From the NCBI RefSeq assembly GCF_020075545.1, contig NZ_JAIQZK010000001.1, positions 930,001-994,000 of the forward strand: DNA of 64,000 nucleotides, given 5' to 3'. Below, piece after piece: positions 52,478-60,892 of the stretch. Source of the DNA: Nocardioides sp. TRM66260-LWL. Its GTDB lineage: Bacteria > Actinomycetota > Actinomycetes > Propionibacteriales > Nocardioidaceae. The notes under the pieces were generated by a model. The model saw only the letters and a program-made list of their open reading frames with translations, did not search any database and was not told where the DNA came from. Every line of letters begins with the position of its first letter. The stretch's first letter is position 1. The position numbers and the translations under genes were made by a program.

Positions 52478-54192
52478 GAACGGGCTCCGGCGAGGGGCTC
52501 GCCGCGCAGCAGCGACTCGTCGGCACGGTGCACCCACGTGCTGAACGACTCGCCCTCCTCGCGGCCGGCGAGGAAGGCCTCGACGAGGCTGGAGACGTAG
52601 TCGTCGAGTCCGGCGGAGGTGACCTTGTGGGCCCGGAGCTTGCGGCCGAAGTTCGCGTTCAGGCCGGTGGCGCCGCCCAGGTGCACCTGGAAGCCCTCGA
52701 CCTGGCGGTCGCCGTCCATCACCAGTTGGCCCTTGAGGCCGATGTCGGCGATCTGCGTGCGGGCGCAGGCGTTCGGACAGCCGTTGACGTTGACGGTGAT
52801 CGGGGTGTCGAGGTCGGGGTGGCGACGCTCGAGCTCGCTGACGAGGTCGCGAGCGCGGTTCTTGGTGTCGACGATCGCGAGCTTGCAGAACTCGATGCCG
52901 GTGCACGCCATGGTGTTGCGACGCCAGTTGGACGGACGCGCGGAGAGCCCGATGGCCTCGAGGTCGGCCACGACGTCCTCGACCCGCTCGGGGTCGGCGC
53001 CGATCAGCACGATCTTCTGGTACGGCGTGAGCCGCGCGCCGGCGAGCCCGTGCTTCTCGATCAGGTCGGCGAGGGCGATCAGCAGCGTCCCGGAGACCCG
53101 GCCCGCCACGGGGGCGACGCCGACGTACTTGCGGCCGTCCTTCTGGTCGTGGACGCCGATGTGGTCGCGGTGCCCGACCGGCGACTCCGGCGAGGCGAGG
53201 GTCACGAGCTCGCGGCCGAGGTACTCCTTCTCGAGCACCTCGCGGAACTTGGCGATGCCCCAGTCGGCGACGAGGAACTTCAGGCGGGCCCGCGAGCGGA
53301 GTCGCCGGTAGCCGTAGTCGCGGAAGATCGACGCGACGCCCTCCCAGACGTCGGCGACGTCGTCGAGCGGGATCCAGACGCCCATCTTCTGCGCGAGCAT
53401 CGGGTTGGTCGAGAGCCCGCCGCCGACCCACAGGTCGAAGCCCGGGCCGTGCTCGGGGTGCACCGTGCCGACGAAGGAGATGTCGTTGGTCTCGGGGGAG
53501 ACGTCGTGGCTCGGGTGCCCGGTGAGCGCGGTCTTGAACTTGCGCGGGAAGTTGGCGAAGTCGGGGTCGCCGAGGAAGCGACGCGCGATCTCGTCGAGCG
53601 CGGGGGTGCCGTCGATGATCTCGTCGGCCGCGACGCCGGCCACGGGGGAGCCCAGGAAGGGACGCGGGGAGTCGCCGCACGCCTCGAGCGTGGAGAGGCC
53701 GCCGGCCTCGAGGCGCTCCCAGATGGCCGGGACGTCCTCGACCCGGATCCAGTGGTACTGGATGTTCTCGCGGTCGGTGACGTCGGCGGTGTCGCGGGCG
53801 TAGTCGCGGCCGATCTCGCCGAGGGCGCGGACGGTGTCGGCGCTCAGCAGCCGCCCGTCGGAGCGCACGCGCATCATGAAGAACGGCGCGTCCAGCTCCT
53901 CCTCGGGGACGGTGGCGGTCTTGCCGCCGTCGAAGCCCTCGGCGCGCTGGGTGTAGAGGCCCATCCAGCGGAAGCGACCGCGGAGGTCCGCCGGGTCGAT
54001 CGAGGCGAAGCCGCGCTTGGAGTAGATGTGCAGGATCCGGTCGCGGACGTTGAGCGGCGAGTCGTCCTTCTTGGACTGCTCGTTCTTGTTCAGCGGCTCG
54101 GTGTAGCCGAGCGCCCACTGGCCCTCGCCTCGCTTGGGCCGGGGGATCTCGGTGTGCTGGGCCCGCTTGGCGGTGTAGCGCAGATCGCTCAT
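52474..54192 (-). CDS. nirA: Ferredoxin-dependent sulfite reductase
   Basis: Six-electron reduction of sulfite to sulfide with siroheme and a [4Fe-4S] cluster. 572 residues from ATG 54192. The cluster cysteines are in TMACTGIEFCKLAIVD (about 425-440) and VNGCPNACARTQIADIG (about 466-482). The siroheme arginines lie in FRWMGLYTQRAEGFDGG and ENIQYHWIRVED. Tyr in MGLYTQR and Cys in LEACGDSPR correspond to the Tyr-Cys pair seen cross-linked in M. tuberculosis NirA. First enzyme gene of the operon, 64 bases after a leader-peptide ORF. Confidence 0.95.
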   Translation of the reverse strand: MSDLRYTAKRAQHTEIPRPKRGEGQWALGYTEPLNKNEQSKKDDSPLNVRDRILHIYSKRGFASIDPADLRGRFRWMGLYTQRAEGFDGGKTATVPEEELDAPFFMMRVRSDGRLLSADTVRALGEIGRDYARDTADVTDRENIQYHWIRVEDVPAIWERLEAGGLSTLEACGDSPRPFLGSPVAGVAADEIIDGTPALDEIARRFLGDPDFANFPRKFKTALTGHPSHDVSPETNDISFVGTVHPEHGPGFDLWVGGGLSTNPMLAQKMGVWIPLDDVADVWEGVASIFRDYGYRRLRSRARLKFLVADWGIAKFREVLEKEYLGRELVTLASPESPVGHRDHIGVHDQKDGRKYVGVAPVAGRVSGTLLIALADLIEKHGLAGARLTPYQKIVLIGADPERVEDVVADLEAIGLSARPSNWRRNTMACTGIEFCKLAIVDTKNRARDLVSELERRHPDLDTPITVNVNGCPNACARTQIADIGLKGQLVMDGDRQVEGFQVHLGGATGLNANFGRKLRAHKVTSAGLDDYVSSLVEAFLAGREEGESFSTWVHRADESLLRGEPLAGARS

Positions 54193-54256
54193 GGGTCGGG
54201 TGGTCCTGCTTCCTCGGGTGGTGTCCGGCGGGGAGGGTCCGTCGTGGACGGGGGCG

Positions 54257-54349
54257 TCAGATGGAGGCGGGACAGATCATGCTGCGCGTACGTCCGAGGT
54301 CGACGTGGCGTCGAGCCACCAGGAACACCTCGGTCGCAGCGCTGGTCAC
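54257..54349 (-). CDS. Sulfur-operon leader peptide (RRHVDL...C type)
   Basis: A 30-residue ORF from GTG 54349 to TGA at 54257, too short for ordinary gene calling. It contains VFLVARRHVDLGRTRSMIC followed by PASI. The RRHVDL-x-R-x2-S-x2-C motif is the hallmark of a family of actinobacterial leader peptides annotated upstream of sulfur-metabolism genes. The single cysteine near the end (residue 26) fits cysteine-responsive ribosome pausing. It starts 7 bases after a -10-like GAGACT, so it would be leaderless, and ends 64 bases before nirA. Confidence 0.82.
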   Translation of the reverse strand: MTSAATEVFLVARRHVDLGRTRSMICPASI

Positions 54350-54356
54350 GGGTCCG

Positions 54357-54385
54357 AGTCTCAGAGCGTGGACGGGCGCCCACAA
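54357..54385 (-). promoter_or_regulatory. Promoter of the leader peptide and sulfur operon
   Basis: On the minus strand TTGTGG (54385-54380), a 17-base spacer, and GAGACT (54362-54357), 7 bases before the leader-peptide GTG. A good sigma-A-type spacing. Confidence 0.6.
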
Positions 54386-54404
54386 GGCGAAATCCCGTGA
54401 TGTG

Positions 54405-54416
54405 AGACGCGCGTCT
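54405..54416. promoter_or_regulatory. Perfect 12-bp palindrome between the sulfur operon and glyA
   Basis: AGACGCGCGTCT, a perfect palindrome about 20 bases upstream of the -35 of the sulfur operon. Another AGACG word follows at 54425. A regulator site is possible; none is identified. The rest of 54350-54538 shows no gene. Confidence 0.4.
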
Positions 54417-54538
54417 GGAATGCGAGACGAACGGCGTGTTTCGTGAGCGTGAACCGGTCAAGCCGTGAGTCGCAGGTCACATGCCGTCGCACGACCGGGA
54501 CGACGCGTCGGGAATCCCCGTCCTCGGGTGCGGCTCAC

Positions 54539-54544
54539 TACGAT
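54539..54544 (+). promoter_or_regulatory. -10-like hexamer of glyA (leaderless)
   Basis: TACGAT ends 6 bases before the ATG at 54551 and supports it over the in-frame ATG/GTG far upstream. Confidence 0.55.
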
Positions 54545-54550
54545 TGGCCC

Positions 54551-55993
54551 ATGGCCGACATCGACGCCCTCACCAGCAGCGCCTACGCCCACGCCCTCGA
54601 GGTCATCGCCTCGGTCGAGCCCCGCATCGCCGAGGCCACGCGTGCCGAGCTCGCCGACCAGCGCGGCTCCCTCAAGCTGATCGCCAGCGAGAACTACGCC
54701 TCCCCGGCGGTCCTGCTGACGATGGGCACCTGGTTCTCCGACAAGTACGCCGAGGGCACCGTCGGCCACCGCTTCTACGCCGGCTGCCAGAACGTCGACA
54801 CCGTCGAGTCGCTCGCGGCCGAGCACGCCCGCGAGCTGTTCGGCGCCGAGTACGCCTACGTGCAGCCGCACTCGGGCATCGACGCCAACCTGGTGGCCTT
54901 CTGGTCGATCCTGGCCCACCGCGTCGAGGGGCCGTGGCTGGAGAAGTACGGCGCCAAGAACGTCAACGACCTCACCGAGGCCGACTGGGAGGCGCTGCGC
55001 CACGAGCTCGGCAACCAGCGTCTGCTGGGCATGAGCCTGGACGCCGGCGGCCACCTCACCCACGGCTTCCGTCCCAACATCAGCGGCAAGATGTTCCACC
55101 AGCAGCAGTACGGCACCGACCCCGAGACCGGCCTGATCGACTACGACGCCGTGCGGGCCAAGGCGCGCGAATTCAAGCCGCTGATCCTGGTGGCCGGCTA
55201 CTCGGCCTACCCGCGCCGGGTGAACTTCGCGACGATGCGCGAGATCGCCGACGAGGTCGGCGCCACGCTGATGGTCGACATGGCGCACTTCTCCGGCCTC
55301 GTGGCCGGCAAGGTCTTCACCGGCGACGAGGACCCGGTGCCGCACGCGCACATCGTCACCTCCACCACGCACAAGTCGCTGCGGGGCCCGCGCGGCGGTC
55401 TCGTCCTGGCCCAGGAGGAGCTCGCCCCGTCGGTCGACCGAGGCTGCCCGATGGTGCTCGGCGGCCCGCTCTCGCACGTGATGGCCGCCAAGGCCGTCGC
55501 CTTCGCCGAGGCGCGCACGCCGGAGTTCCGCGCGTACGCCCAGCAGGTGGCCGACAACGCCCAGTCGCTCGCCGAGGGCTTCCTGCGCCGGGGCGCGAAC
55601 CTCGTCACCGGCGGCACCGACAACCACCTCGTGCTCCTCGACGTCACGTCCTTCGGCCTCACCGGCCGGCAGGCCGAGTCGGCGCTCCTCGACGCGGGCA
55701 TCGTCACCAACCGCAACTCGGTGCCGGCCGACCCGAACGGCGCCTGGTACACCTCCGGCGTCCGGCTGGGCACCTCCGCGCTCACGACGCGCGGCTTCGG
55801 CGGCGCCGAGTTCGAGCGCGTCGCCGAGCTCATCGTCGACGTGCTGTCGAACACCGAGGCCGGCACGACCAAGGCGGGCGGCCCGTCCAAGGCGTCCTAC
55901 TCCGTCGCCGACGGCACCGTCGAGCGGGTCAAGGCGGCCTCGGGCGAGCTGCTCGACAAGCACCCGCTCTACCCGGGCATCGACCTGGCCTGA
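54551..55993 (+). CDS. glyA: Serine hydroxymethyltransferase (long actinobacterial type)
   Basis: PLP enzyme interconverting serine and glycine with THF. 480 residues from ATG 54551. Opening [20 protein letters not shown], the pyridoxal-phosphate lysine in [20 protein letters not shown] (about residue 275) and [15 protein letters not shown]. It is about 60 residues longer than the E. coli enzyme through inserts such as the region around [17 protein letters not shown], as in a subset of actinobacteria. Links to gcvT, thyA and folA in one-carbon metabolism. Confidence 0.95.
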   Translation: MADIDALTSSAYAHALEVIASVEPRIAEATRAELADQRGSLKLIASENYASPAVLLTMGTWFSDKYAEGTVGHRFYAGCQNVDTVESLAAEHARELFGAEYAYVQPHSGIDANLVAFWSILAHRVEGPWLEKYGAKNVNDLTEADWEALRHELGNQRLLGMSLDAGGHLTHGFRPNISGKMFHQQQYGTDPETGLIDYDAVRAKAREFKPLILVAGYSAYPRRVNFATMREIADEVGATLMVDMAHFSGLVAGKVFTGDEDPVPHAHIVTSTTHKSLRGPRGGLVLAQEELAPSVDRGCPMVLGGPLSHVMAAKAVAFAEARTPEFRAYAQQVADNAQSLAEGFLRRGANLVTGGTDNHLVLLDVTSFGLTGRQAESALLDAGIVTNRNSVPADPNGAWYTSGVRLGTSALTTRGFGGAEFERVAELIVDVLSNTEAGTTKAGGPSKASYSVADGTVERVKAASGELLDKHPLYPGIDLA

Positions 55994-56017
55994 GTCGATC
56001 CGACGCCGTCCCGGGGC

Positions 56018-56773
56018 TCAGCGCCACTCGTACTCGAGCTCCGGGCGGCCGGCCGTGCCCAGGCGGGGACGCCGGACGACGCGACCCGCGTCGGCGAGGG
56101 CTTCGAGGTAGCGCCGCGCGGTCACCCGGGACCCGCCGATCAGCTGGGCGGCCTCGGTCGCCGACAGGGGCCGGGGGGCCGTGCGCAGCGCGGTCACGAC
56201 CCGCTCCATCGTCTCGGGGCTGAGTCCCTTCGGCAGGGCGGCCCGCTGCGCGTCGCGTCCGGGGCGCAGGGTCGCGAGGAGCGCGTCGACCTCCGTCTGC
56301 GCGACCTCGCCGCTGGCGGTGCGCGCCCAGGCCTCGCGGTAGGTCGCGTACTGCTCGAGCTTCGCCCGGAACGCCGGCTGGGCGAACGGCTTGAGCAGGT
56401 AGAGGACGACCCCCTGCGCGACCGCGTGCCGCACCACCTCGGCGTCCCGCGCGGCGGTGACGGCGATCGCGTCGCACAGGTGCCCCTGCGCGCGGAGCCG
56501 CTGCAGCAGCCCGAGCCCGTGGCCGTCGGGCAGGTGGAGGTCGAGGACCAGCAGATCGACCGGACGTCCGGCGTCGCGCGCCGCCCCGGCGATCCGGACG
56601 GCCTCGACCGCCGAGCGGGCCCAGCCGGCCACCGCGAAGCCCGGGGTGCGCTCGACGTAGGCGACGTGGGCCTCGCCGGCCACCTGCTCGTCCTCGACGA
56701 CGAGCACCCGCAGCACGGGCACCCCGGGGACCTCGGGGATCTCGGGCACCCCGGGCGGCGCCGGCGCGCTCAT
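56018..56773 (-). CDS. CitB/DcuR-type response regulator
   Basis: 251 residues from ATG 56773. A receiver domain (about 22-140) starts LRVLVVEDEQVAGEAHVAYV with acidic pocket residues and the phosphorylated aspartate in DLLVLDLHLPDGHGL (about residue 73), the switch threonine in IAVTAARD and lysine in LLKPFAQPAF. The C-terminal part has LSATEAAQLIGGSRVTARRY, a winged helix as in DcuR/CitB regulators. It overlaps the kinase gene by 4 bases and probably controls the divergent dicarboxylate transporter. Confidence 0.9.
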   Translation of the reverse strand: MSAPAPPGVPEIPEVPGVPVLRVLVVEDEQVAGEAHVAYVERTPGFAVAGWARSAVEAVRIAGAARDAGRPVDLLVLDLHLPDGHGLGLLQRLRAQGHLCDAIAVTAARDAEVVRHAVAQGVVLYLLKPFAQPAFRAKLEQYATYREAWARTASGEVAQTEVDALLATLRPGRDAQRAALPKGLSPETMERVVTALRTAPRPLSATEAAQLIGGSRVTARRYLEALADAGRVVRRPRLGTAGRPELEYEWR

Positions 56774-58383
56774 GCGTCCCACTCCAGCGCCAGCTCGGCG
56801 CCGCCGAGAGCACTGCGACCCAGCCGCAGCGTGGCGCCGGTGCGGCGCGCCGCCTGGGCCACCAGCGCCAGGCCGACGCCGCGGCCCACGGCTGGGTCCG
56901 CCGCGATCTTCGTGGTCCATCCGGCCTCCAGCACGGCGTGGAGGTCGTGCTCCGGCAGCCCGGGGCCGCTGTCGCCCACGGCCAGGCGTCGCTCGCCGAG
57001 GGTGACGCGCACCCGCCGCTCCCCGAGGGGGGACGCCGCGACCGCGTCGAGCGCGTTGTCGACCAGGTTGCCCAGCACGGTCACGAGATCGCGAGGCGAG
57101 AGCCGCGCCGACTCCGGCCAGACCCCGACGACCTGCAGCTCGACGCCGCGCTCGGCGGCGTCGGCCGTCTTGCCCAGGAGAAGTGCGGACGCCACGGGGT
57201 CGTCGACGGCGGCCACGACGTGATCGGCGAGCAGCTGCGCCACCTGGAGCTCCTCGACGGCGAAGTCCACCGCCTCCTCGGCCCGGCCCATCTCGATCAG
57301 CGACACCACGGTGTGCAGGCGGTTCGCGGACTCGTGGTTCTGCGCGCGCAGCGACTCGGTCAGCCGACGCACGGCCTCCAGCTCGCCGGTGACGCCGCGC
57401 AGCTCGGTGTGGTCGCGCAGCGTCACGACCGCGCCGACCGCGCGGCCGTCCCAGTCCGCCGGAGCCGCGCTCACCAGCAGCAGGCGATCCCCGGCCAGGT
57501 AGAGCTCGTCATCGGTCACCGCGCGCCCGCGCGCCGCCTCGACCAGCGCGGGCGCGAGCCCGAGGTCGGCCAGCGGCCGCCCGACGACCTCGTCGCGCCC
57601 CGTCGCGGCGTCGACGGCGGGGAGCGTGAGCAGGCGTCGGGCCTCGTCGTTGGCCAGCTGGACGCGACCGTCGACGTCGACCAGCAGCAGCCCCTCGCGC
57701 ACCGCGTGCAGCACCGCCGCGTAGTACTCGTACATCCGGGCCAGCTCGCGCTCTCCGAGGCCGTGGGTCTGTCGCCGCAGCCGCCGCGCCACCAGCGTCG
57801 CCCCGCCGGCGCCGGCCGTCAGCACGGCCGCCGCGGCGAGGGCCAGGGGCAGGACGTCGTCGTGCAGCTGCCGATCGATCCGGTCGAGCGTGATGCCGAC
57901 GGCCACCAGGGCGACCACGCGACCGCGGGAGTCGAGCACGGGGACGACGGCCCGCATGGAGGGGCCCAGCGTGCCCGCGTACTCCTGGGTGAACGGACGT
58001 CCCCGGGGAGCGTCGCCGACGTCGCCGATGAACGGGCGGCCGATGTTGGCGGGGTCGGGATGGCTGTAGCGGATGCGGTCGGGGGACATGACGGTGACGA
58101 AGTCGACCCCGGCGTCACGGCGGACCTGCTCGGCGAGCGGCTGGATGCGACGGCTCGGCTGCGGCCCCGCCAGGGCGGAGACCAGCGCGGGGGAGTCGGC
58201 GAGCGTGCGCGCGACCGCCAGGGCGCGCTCGGTCGCGGACGCGCGGGCGTCTCGCCGGGCGTCCAGCGCGGCCAGGCCCACCGACGTCAGCACGAGCACC
58301 GCCACCACCGCGACCTGCAGGACCAGCACCTGCCGCGCCACCGACCAGCCGGAGCCCGGGCGGGCGGAGCGACGACGCAGCAC
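56770..58383 (-). CDS. CitA/DcuS-type sensor histidine kinase
   Basis: 537 residues from GTG 58383. A first membrane span (about 15-38), an extracytoplasmic Cache/PAS sensor (about 40-175: FVTVMSPDRIRYSHPDPANIG, PFTQEYAGTLGPSMRAVVPV), a second span (about 178-198), a cytosolic PAS domain, and the kinase with the phospho-histidine in RAQNHESANRLHTVVSLIEM (about residue 355), the N box LGNLVDNALDAV and G boxes GDSGPGLP and GRGVGLALV. The family senses C4-dicarboxylates or citrate outside the cell. Its start is 86 bases from the transporter start on the other strand. Confidence 0.92.
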   Translation of the reverse strand: MLRRRSARPGSGWSVARQVLVLQVAVVAVLVLTSVGLAALDARRDARASATERALAVARTLADSPALVSALAGPQPSRRIQPLAEQVRRDAGVDFVTVMSPDRIRYSHPDPANIGRPFIGDVGDAPRGRPFTQEYAGTLGPSMRAVVPVLDSRGRVVALVAVGITLDRIDRQLHDDVLPLALAAAAVLTAGAGGATLVARRLRRQTHGLGERELARMYEYYAAVLHAVREGLLLVDVDGRVQLANDEARRLLTLPAVDAATGRDEVVGRPLADLGLAPALVEAARGRAVTDDELYLAGDRLLLVSAAPADWDGRAVGAVVTLRDHTELRGVTGELEAVRRLTESLRAQNHESANRLHTVVSLIEMGRAEEAVDFAVEELQVAQLLADHVVAAVDDPVASALLLGKTADAAERGVELQVVGVWPESARLSPRDLVTVLGNLVDNALDAVAASPLGERRVRVTLGERRLAVGDSGPGLPEHDLHAVLEAGWTTKIAADPAVGRGVGLALVAQAARRTGATLRLGRSALGGAELALEWDA

Positions 58384-58398
58384 CGCGTCATCCTCGCC

Positions 58399-58447
58399 CG
58401 TGACCGCGGGTCGTGACCACTACGACCGCAAGGGTGACGTCGGTCAC
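58399..58447. promoter_or_regulatory. Candidate response-regulator operator between kinase and transporter
   Basis: CGTGACC at 58399-58405 and again at 58412-58418, and an inverted repeat GTGAC-GTCG-GTCAC at 58434-58447. All share the GTGAC core within 50 bases in the divergent promoter region. Confidence 0.5.
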
Positions 58448-58468
58448 TCCGGGCCCGAGGCTCGGAGC

Positions 58469-59851
58469 ATGAGCAGCCCCTCCTCCGGCCCGACGGCGGC
58501 CCCGGCGCGCAGCCGCACCCACTACCTCTACCTGGCCGTGATCGTCGCGGTGGTCCTCGGCATCGCGCTCGGCCTCGCGGCGCCCGACGTCGCCGTGGAG
58601 CTCAAGCCCCTCGGCACCGCCTTCGTGGCGCTGATCAAGATGATGATCCAGCCGGTCATCTTCTGCACGATCGTCATCGGCGTCGGCTCGGTGGCCAGCG
58701 CCGCCAAGGTCGGCAAGGTCGGCGGTCTCGCGCTCGCCTACTTCCTCGCGCTCTCGACCGTCGCCCTGGCGATCGGCCTCGTGGTCGGCAACCTGCTGCA
58801 CCCCGGCACCGGCCTGCGGCTCACCGAGGCGGTCGCGGGTGCCGGGCAGAAGCAGGCCGCGGCGGGCCACGGCAGCACCACCGACTTCCTGCTGGGCATC
58901 ATCCCGACCTCGATGGTCTCCTCGCTGACCTCGGGGGAGGTGCTCCAGACGCTGCTCGTCGCGCTGCTCGTCGGGTTCGCGCTGCAGCAGATGGGCGCCG
59001 CCGGCCAGCCGGTGCTGCGCGGCGTCGCGTCCCTGCAGCGGGTCGTGTTCCGGGTGCTGTCGATGATCATGTGGGCGGCGCCGATCGGCGCGTTCGGCGC
59101 GATCGCGGGCGTCGTCGGGGAGACCGGCGTCGACGCGCTCCGCAGCCTGTTCGTGCTGATGCTCGGCTTCTACGTCACCTGCTTCCTGTTCGTCTTCGTC
59201 GTGCTCGGCGTCGTGCTGCGGGTCGTGGCCGGCATCCACGTGTGGCCGCTGCTGCGCTACCTGGGCCGCGAGTTCCTGCTGATCCTCTCGACGTCGTCCT
59301 CGGAGTCGGCGCTGCCGCGGCTGATCGCGAAGATGGAGCACGCCGGCGTCGACCGCGCGACGGTGGGCGTCGTCGTCCCGACCGGCTACTCCTTCAACCT
59401 CGACGGCACCGCGATCTACCTGACCATGGCGTCGCTGTTCATCGCGGAGGCGCTCGGCGACCCGCTCTCGATCGGCGAGCAGGTCTCGCTGCTGCTGTTC
59501 ATGATGATCGCCTCCAAGGGCGCCGCCGGCGTCACCGGCGCGGGCATGGCCACGCTGGCGGGCGGTCTCTCGTCGCACCGCCCCGAGCTGGTGGACGGCG
59601 TGGGCCTGATCGTCGGCATCGACCGGTTCATGTCCGAGGCCCGGGCGCTGACGAACTTCGCGGGCAACGCGATCGCGACCGTCGTCATCGGGCAGTGGAC
59701 GGGGACCGTCGACCGCGACCGCCTCGACCGCGTGCTGCGCGGCGAGGAGCCGTTCGACGAGGCGACGATGATCGACGACGGGCACGGCGACGGAGCCGTC
59801 CCTGAGGCGCGTCCCGCGACCGCGGCCGTGGAGGCCCGGGGCGACGTCTGA
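58469..59851 (+). CDS. Dicarboxylate/amino acid:cation symporter (DctA-like)
   Basis: 460 residues from ATG 58469 (GAGG 8 bases upstream). DAACS family with eight spans and two hairpins: FVALIKMMIQPVIFCTIVIG, the serine-rich hairpin LILSTSSSESALPRLIAKME, the sodium or proton-site VVVPTGYSFNLDGTAIYLTM and NFAGNAIATVVIGQW. The residues and the CitA/DcuS-type sensor next to it favour a C4-dicarboxylate (succinate, fumarate, malate) substrate. The C-terminal 50 residues are an acidic, variable tail. Confidence 0.93.
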   Translation: MSSPSSGPTAAPARSRTHYLYLAVIVAVVLGIALGLAAPDVAVELKPLGTAFVALIKMMIQPVIFCTIVIGVGSVASAAKVGKVGGLALAYFLALSTVALAIGLVVGNLLHPGTGLRLTEAVAGAGQKQAAAGHGSTTDFLLGIIPTSMVSSLTSGEVLQTLLVALLVGFALQQMGAAGQPVLRGVASLQRVVFRVLSMIMWAAPIGAFGAIAGVVGETGVDALRSLFVLMLGFYVTCFLFVFVVLGVVLRVVAGIHVWPLLRYLGREFLLILSTSSSESALPRLIAKMEHAGVDRATVGVVVPTGYSFNLDGTAIYLTMASLFIAEALGDPLSIGEQVSLLLFMMIASKGAAGVTGAGMATLAGGLSSHRPELVDGVGLIVGIDRFMSEARALTNFAGNAIATVVIGQWTGTVDRDRLDRVLRGEEPFDEATMIDDGHGDGAVPEARPATAAVEARGDV

Positions 59852-59855
59852 GTCG

Positions 59856-59892
59856 CCCGGGCGCGGCTCCGCGGAGGCGGGGCCGCCCCGGG
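59856..59892 (+). terminator. Imperfect hairpin after the dicarboxylate transporter
   Basis: CCCGGGCGCGGC (59856-59867) pairs with GCCGCCCCGGG (59882-59892) with one bulge. It ends just before the YihY -10 hexamer. Confidence 0.45.
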
Positions 59893-59893
59893 T

Positions 59894-59899
59894 TAGCGT
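59894..59899 (+). promoter_or_regulatory. -10-like hexamer of the YihY gene
   Basis: TAGCGT ends 6 bases before the ATG at 59906. Confidence 0.5.
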
Positions 59900-59905
59900 G
59901 CGGCC

Positions 59906-60883
59906 ATGGCGGAGGCTCGGACGACGCGGACCGCTCGCGCGCCCGGCGCCCCGGCCGCGAGTGCCGCGCTCACGGCGCGGATCGCCCGAGGTCGTCACCG
60001 CCTCTGGCGGGTCGTCACCGCCACGGTCGAGGCATGCCTGCGCTACCGCGTGACCGGCCTGGCCGCGGAGGCCGCGTTCTTCGCGGTGCTGTCGGTGCCG
60101 CCGCTGATCTTCGCCCTCGCGGGCGCCATCGGCTTCGTCACCGGGCGCTTCTCCGCCGACCAGGTCGAGCGCATCCGCGACTCGGTGCTGGAGCTCTCCG
60201 GCCGGCTGCTCACCGACTCCGCGGTGCGCGACGTGATCGCGCCGACGATCGACGACGTGCTGCGCGGCGGACGCTTCGACGTCATCTCCGTCGGCTTCGT
60301 GCTGGCCCTGTGGTCGGGCTCGCGCGCGCTCAACGTCTTCGTCGACACCATCACGATCATGCACGGGCTCGGCGGTCGGCGCGGGATCCTGCGGGCCCGG
60401 GCGCTCTCCTTCGGGCTCTATCTCCTCGCCGTGTTGACGGGCGTCGCGGCCATCCCGCTGGTCGTCGCGGGCCCGTCGCTGGTCGGGCGGTGGCTGCCGC
60501 CGCGGCTGGACGTGCTGATGGCCGCCTACTGGCCGGCGGTCGTCCTGCTGTGCGTGTGCTTCCTGGCCACGCTCTACCACGTGTCGGTGCCGGTGCCGAC
60601 CGCCTGGCGCGCGATGCTCCCGGGCGCCGCCTTCTCGCTGGCGGCCTGGCTGCTGGGCTCGACCTGGCTGCGCTGGGTGCTCACCGCGACGGCCTCCGAC
60701 TCGCGCTCGGTCTACGGCCCCTTGGCCGCTCCGATCGCCGTGCTCATCTGGCTCTACCTGCTGGCGATCGCCGTGCTCATCGGGGCCGCGGTCAACGCGT
60801 CCGTCGCGCGGCTGCACCCCGACTCCCGCCTGGTCCGACCGCGCGGGCGCCGGGCGGACGACCGGCGACCGCCCATGGCCTAG
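59906..60883 (+). CDS. YihY/virulence factor BrkB family membrane protein
   Basis: 325 residues from ATG 59906. A basic cytosolic N-terminus is followed by six membrane spans; marks are YRVTGLAAEAAFFAVLSVPPL, the polar FDVISVGFVLALWSGSRALNVF, AYWPAVVLLCVCFLATLYHVSVP and GPLAAPIAVLIWLYLLAIAVLIG. The family was once called RNase BN in error; its function is not settled. The C-terminus is basic. Its TAG stop is shared with the -10 hexamer of the next gene. Confidence 0.9.
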   Translation: MAEARTTRTARAPGAPAASAALTARIARGRHRLWRVVTATVEACLRYRVTGLAAEAAFFAVLSVPPLIFALAGAIGFVTGRFSADQVERIRDSVLELSGRLLTDSAVRDVIAPTIDDVLRGGRFDVISVGFVLALWSGSRALNVFVDTITIMHGLGGRRGILRARALSFGLYLLAVLTGVAAIPLVVAGPSLVGRWLPPRLDVLMAAYWPAVVLLCVCFLATLYHVSVPVPTAWRAMLPGAAFSLAAWLLGSTWLRWVLTATASDSRSVYGPLAAPIAVLIWLYLLAIAVLIGAAVNASVARLHPDSRLVRPRGRRADDRRPPMA

Positions 60884-60886
60884 GGT
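60881..60886 (+). promoter_or_regulatory. -10-like hexamer of the potassium channel, sharing the upstream stop codon
   Basis: TAGGGT ends 6 bases before the GTG at 60893; its first three bases are the TAG stop codon of the YihY gene, exactly as at thyA. Confidence 0.5.
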
Positions 60887-60892
60887 GCCGAC

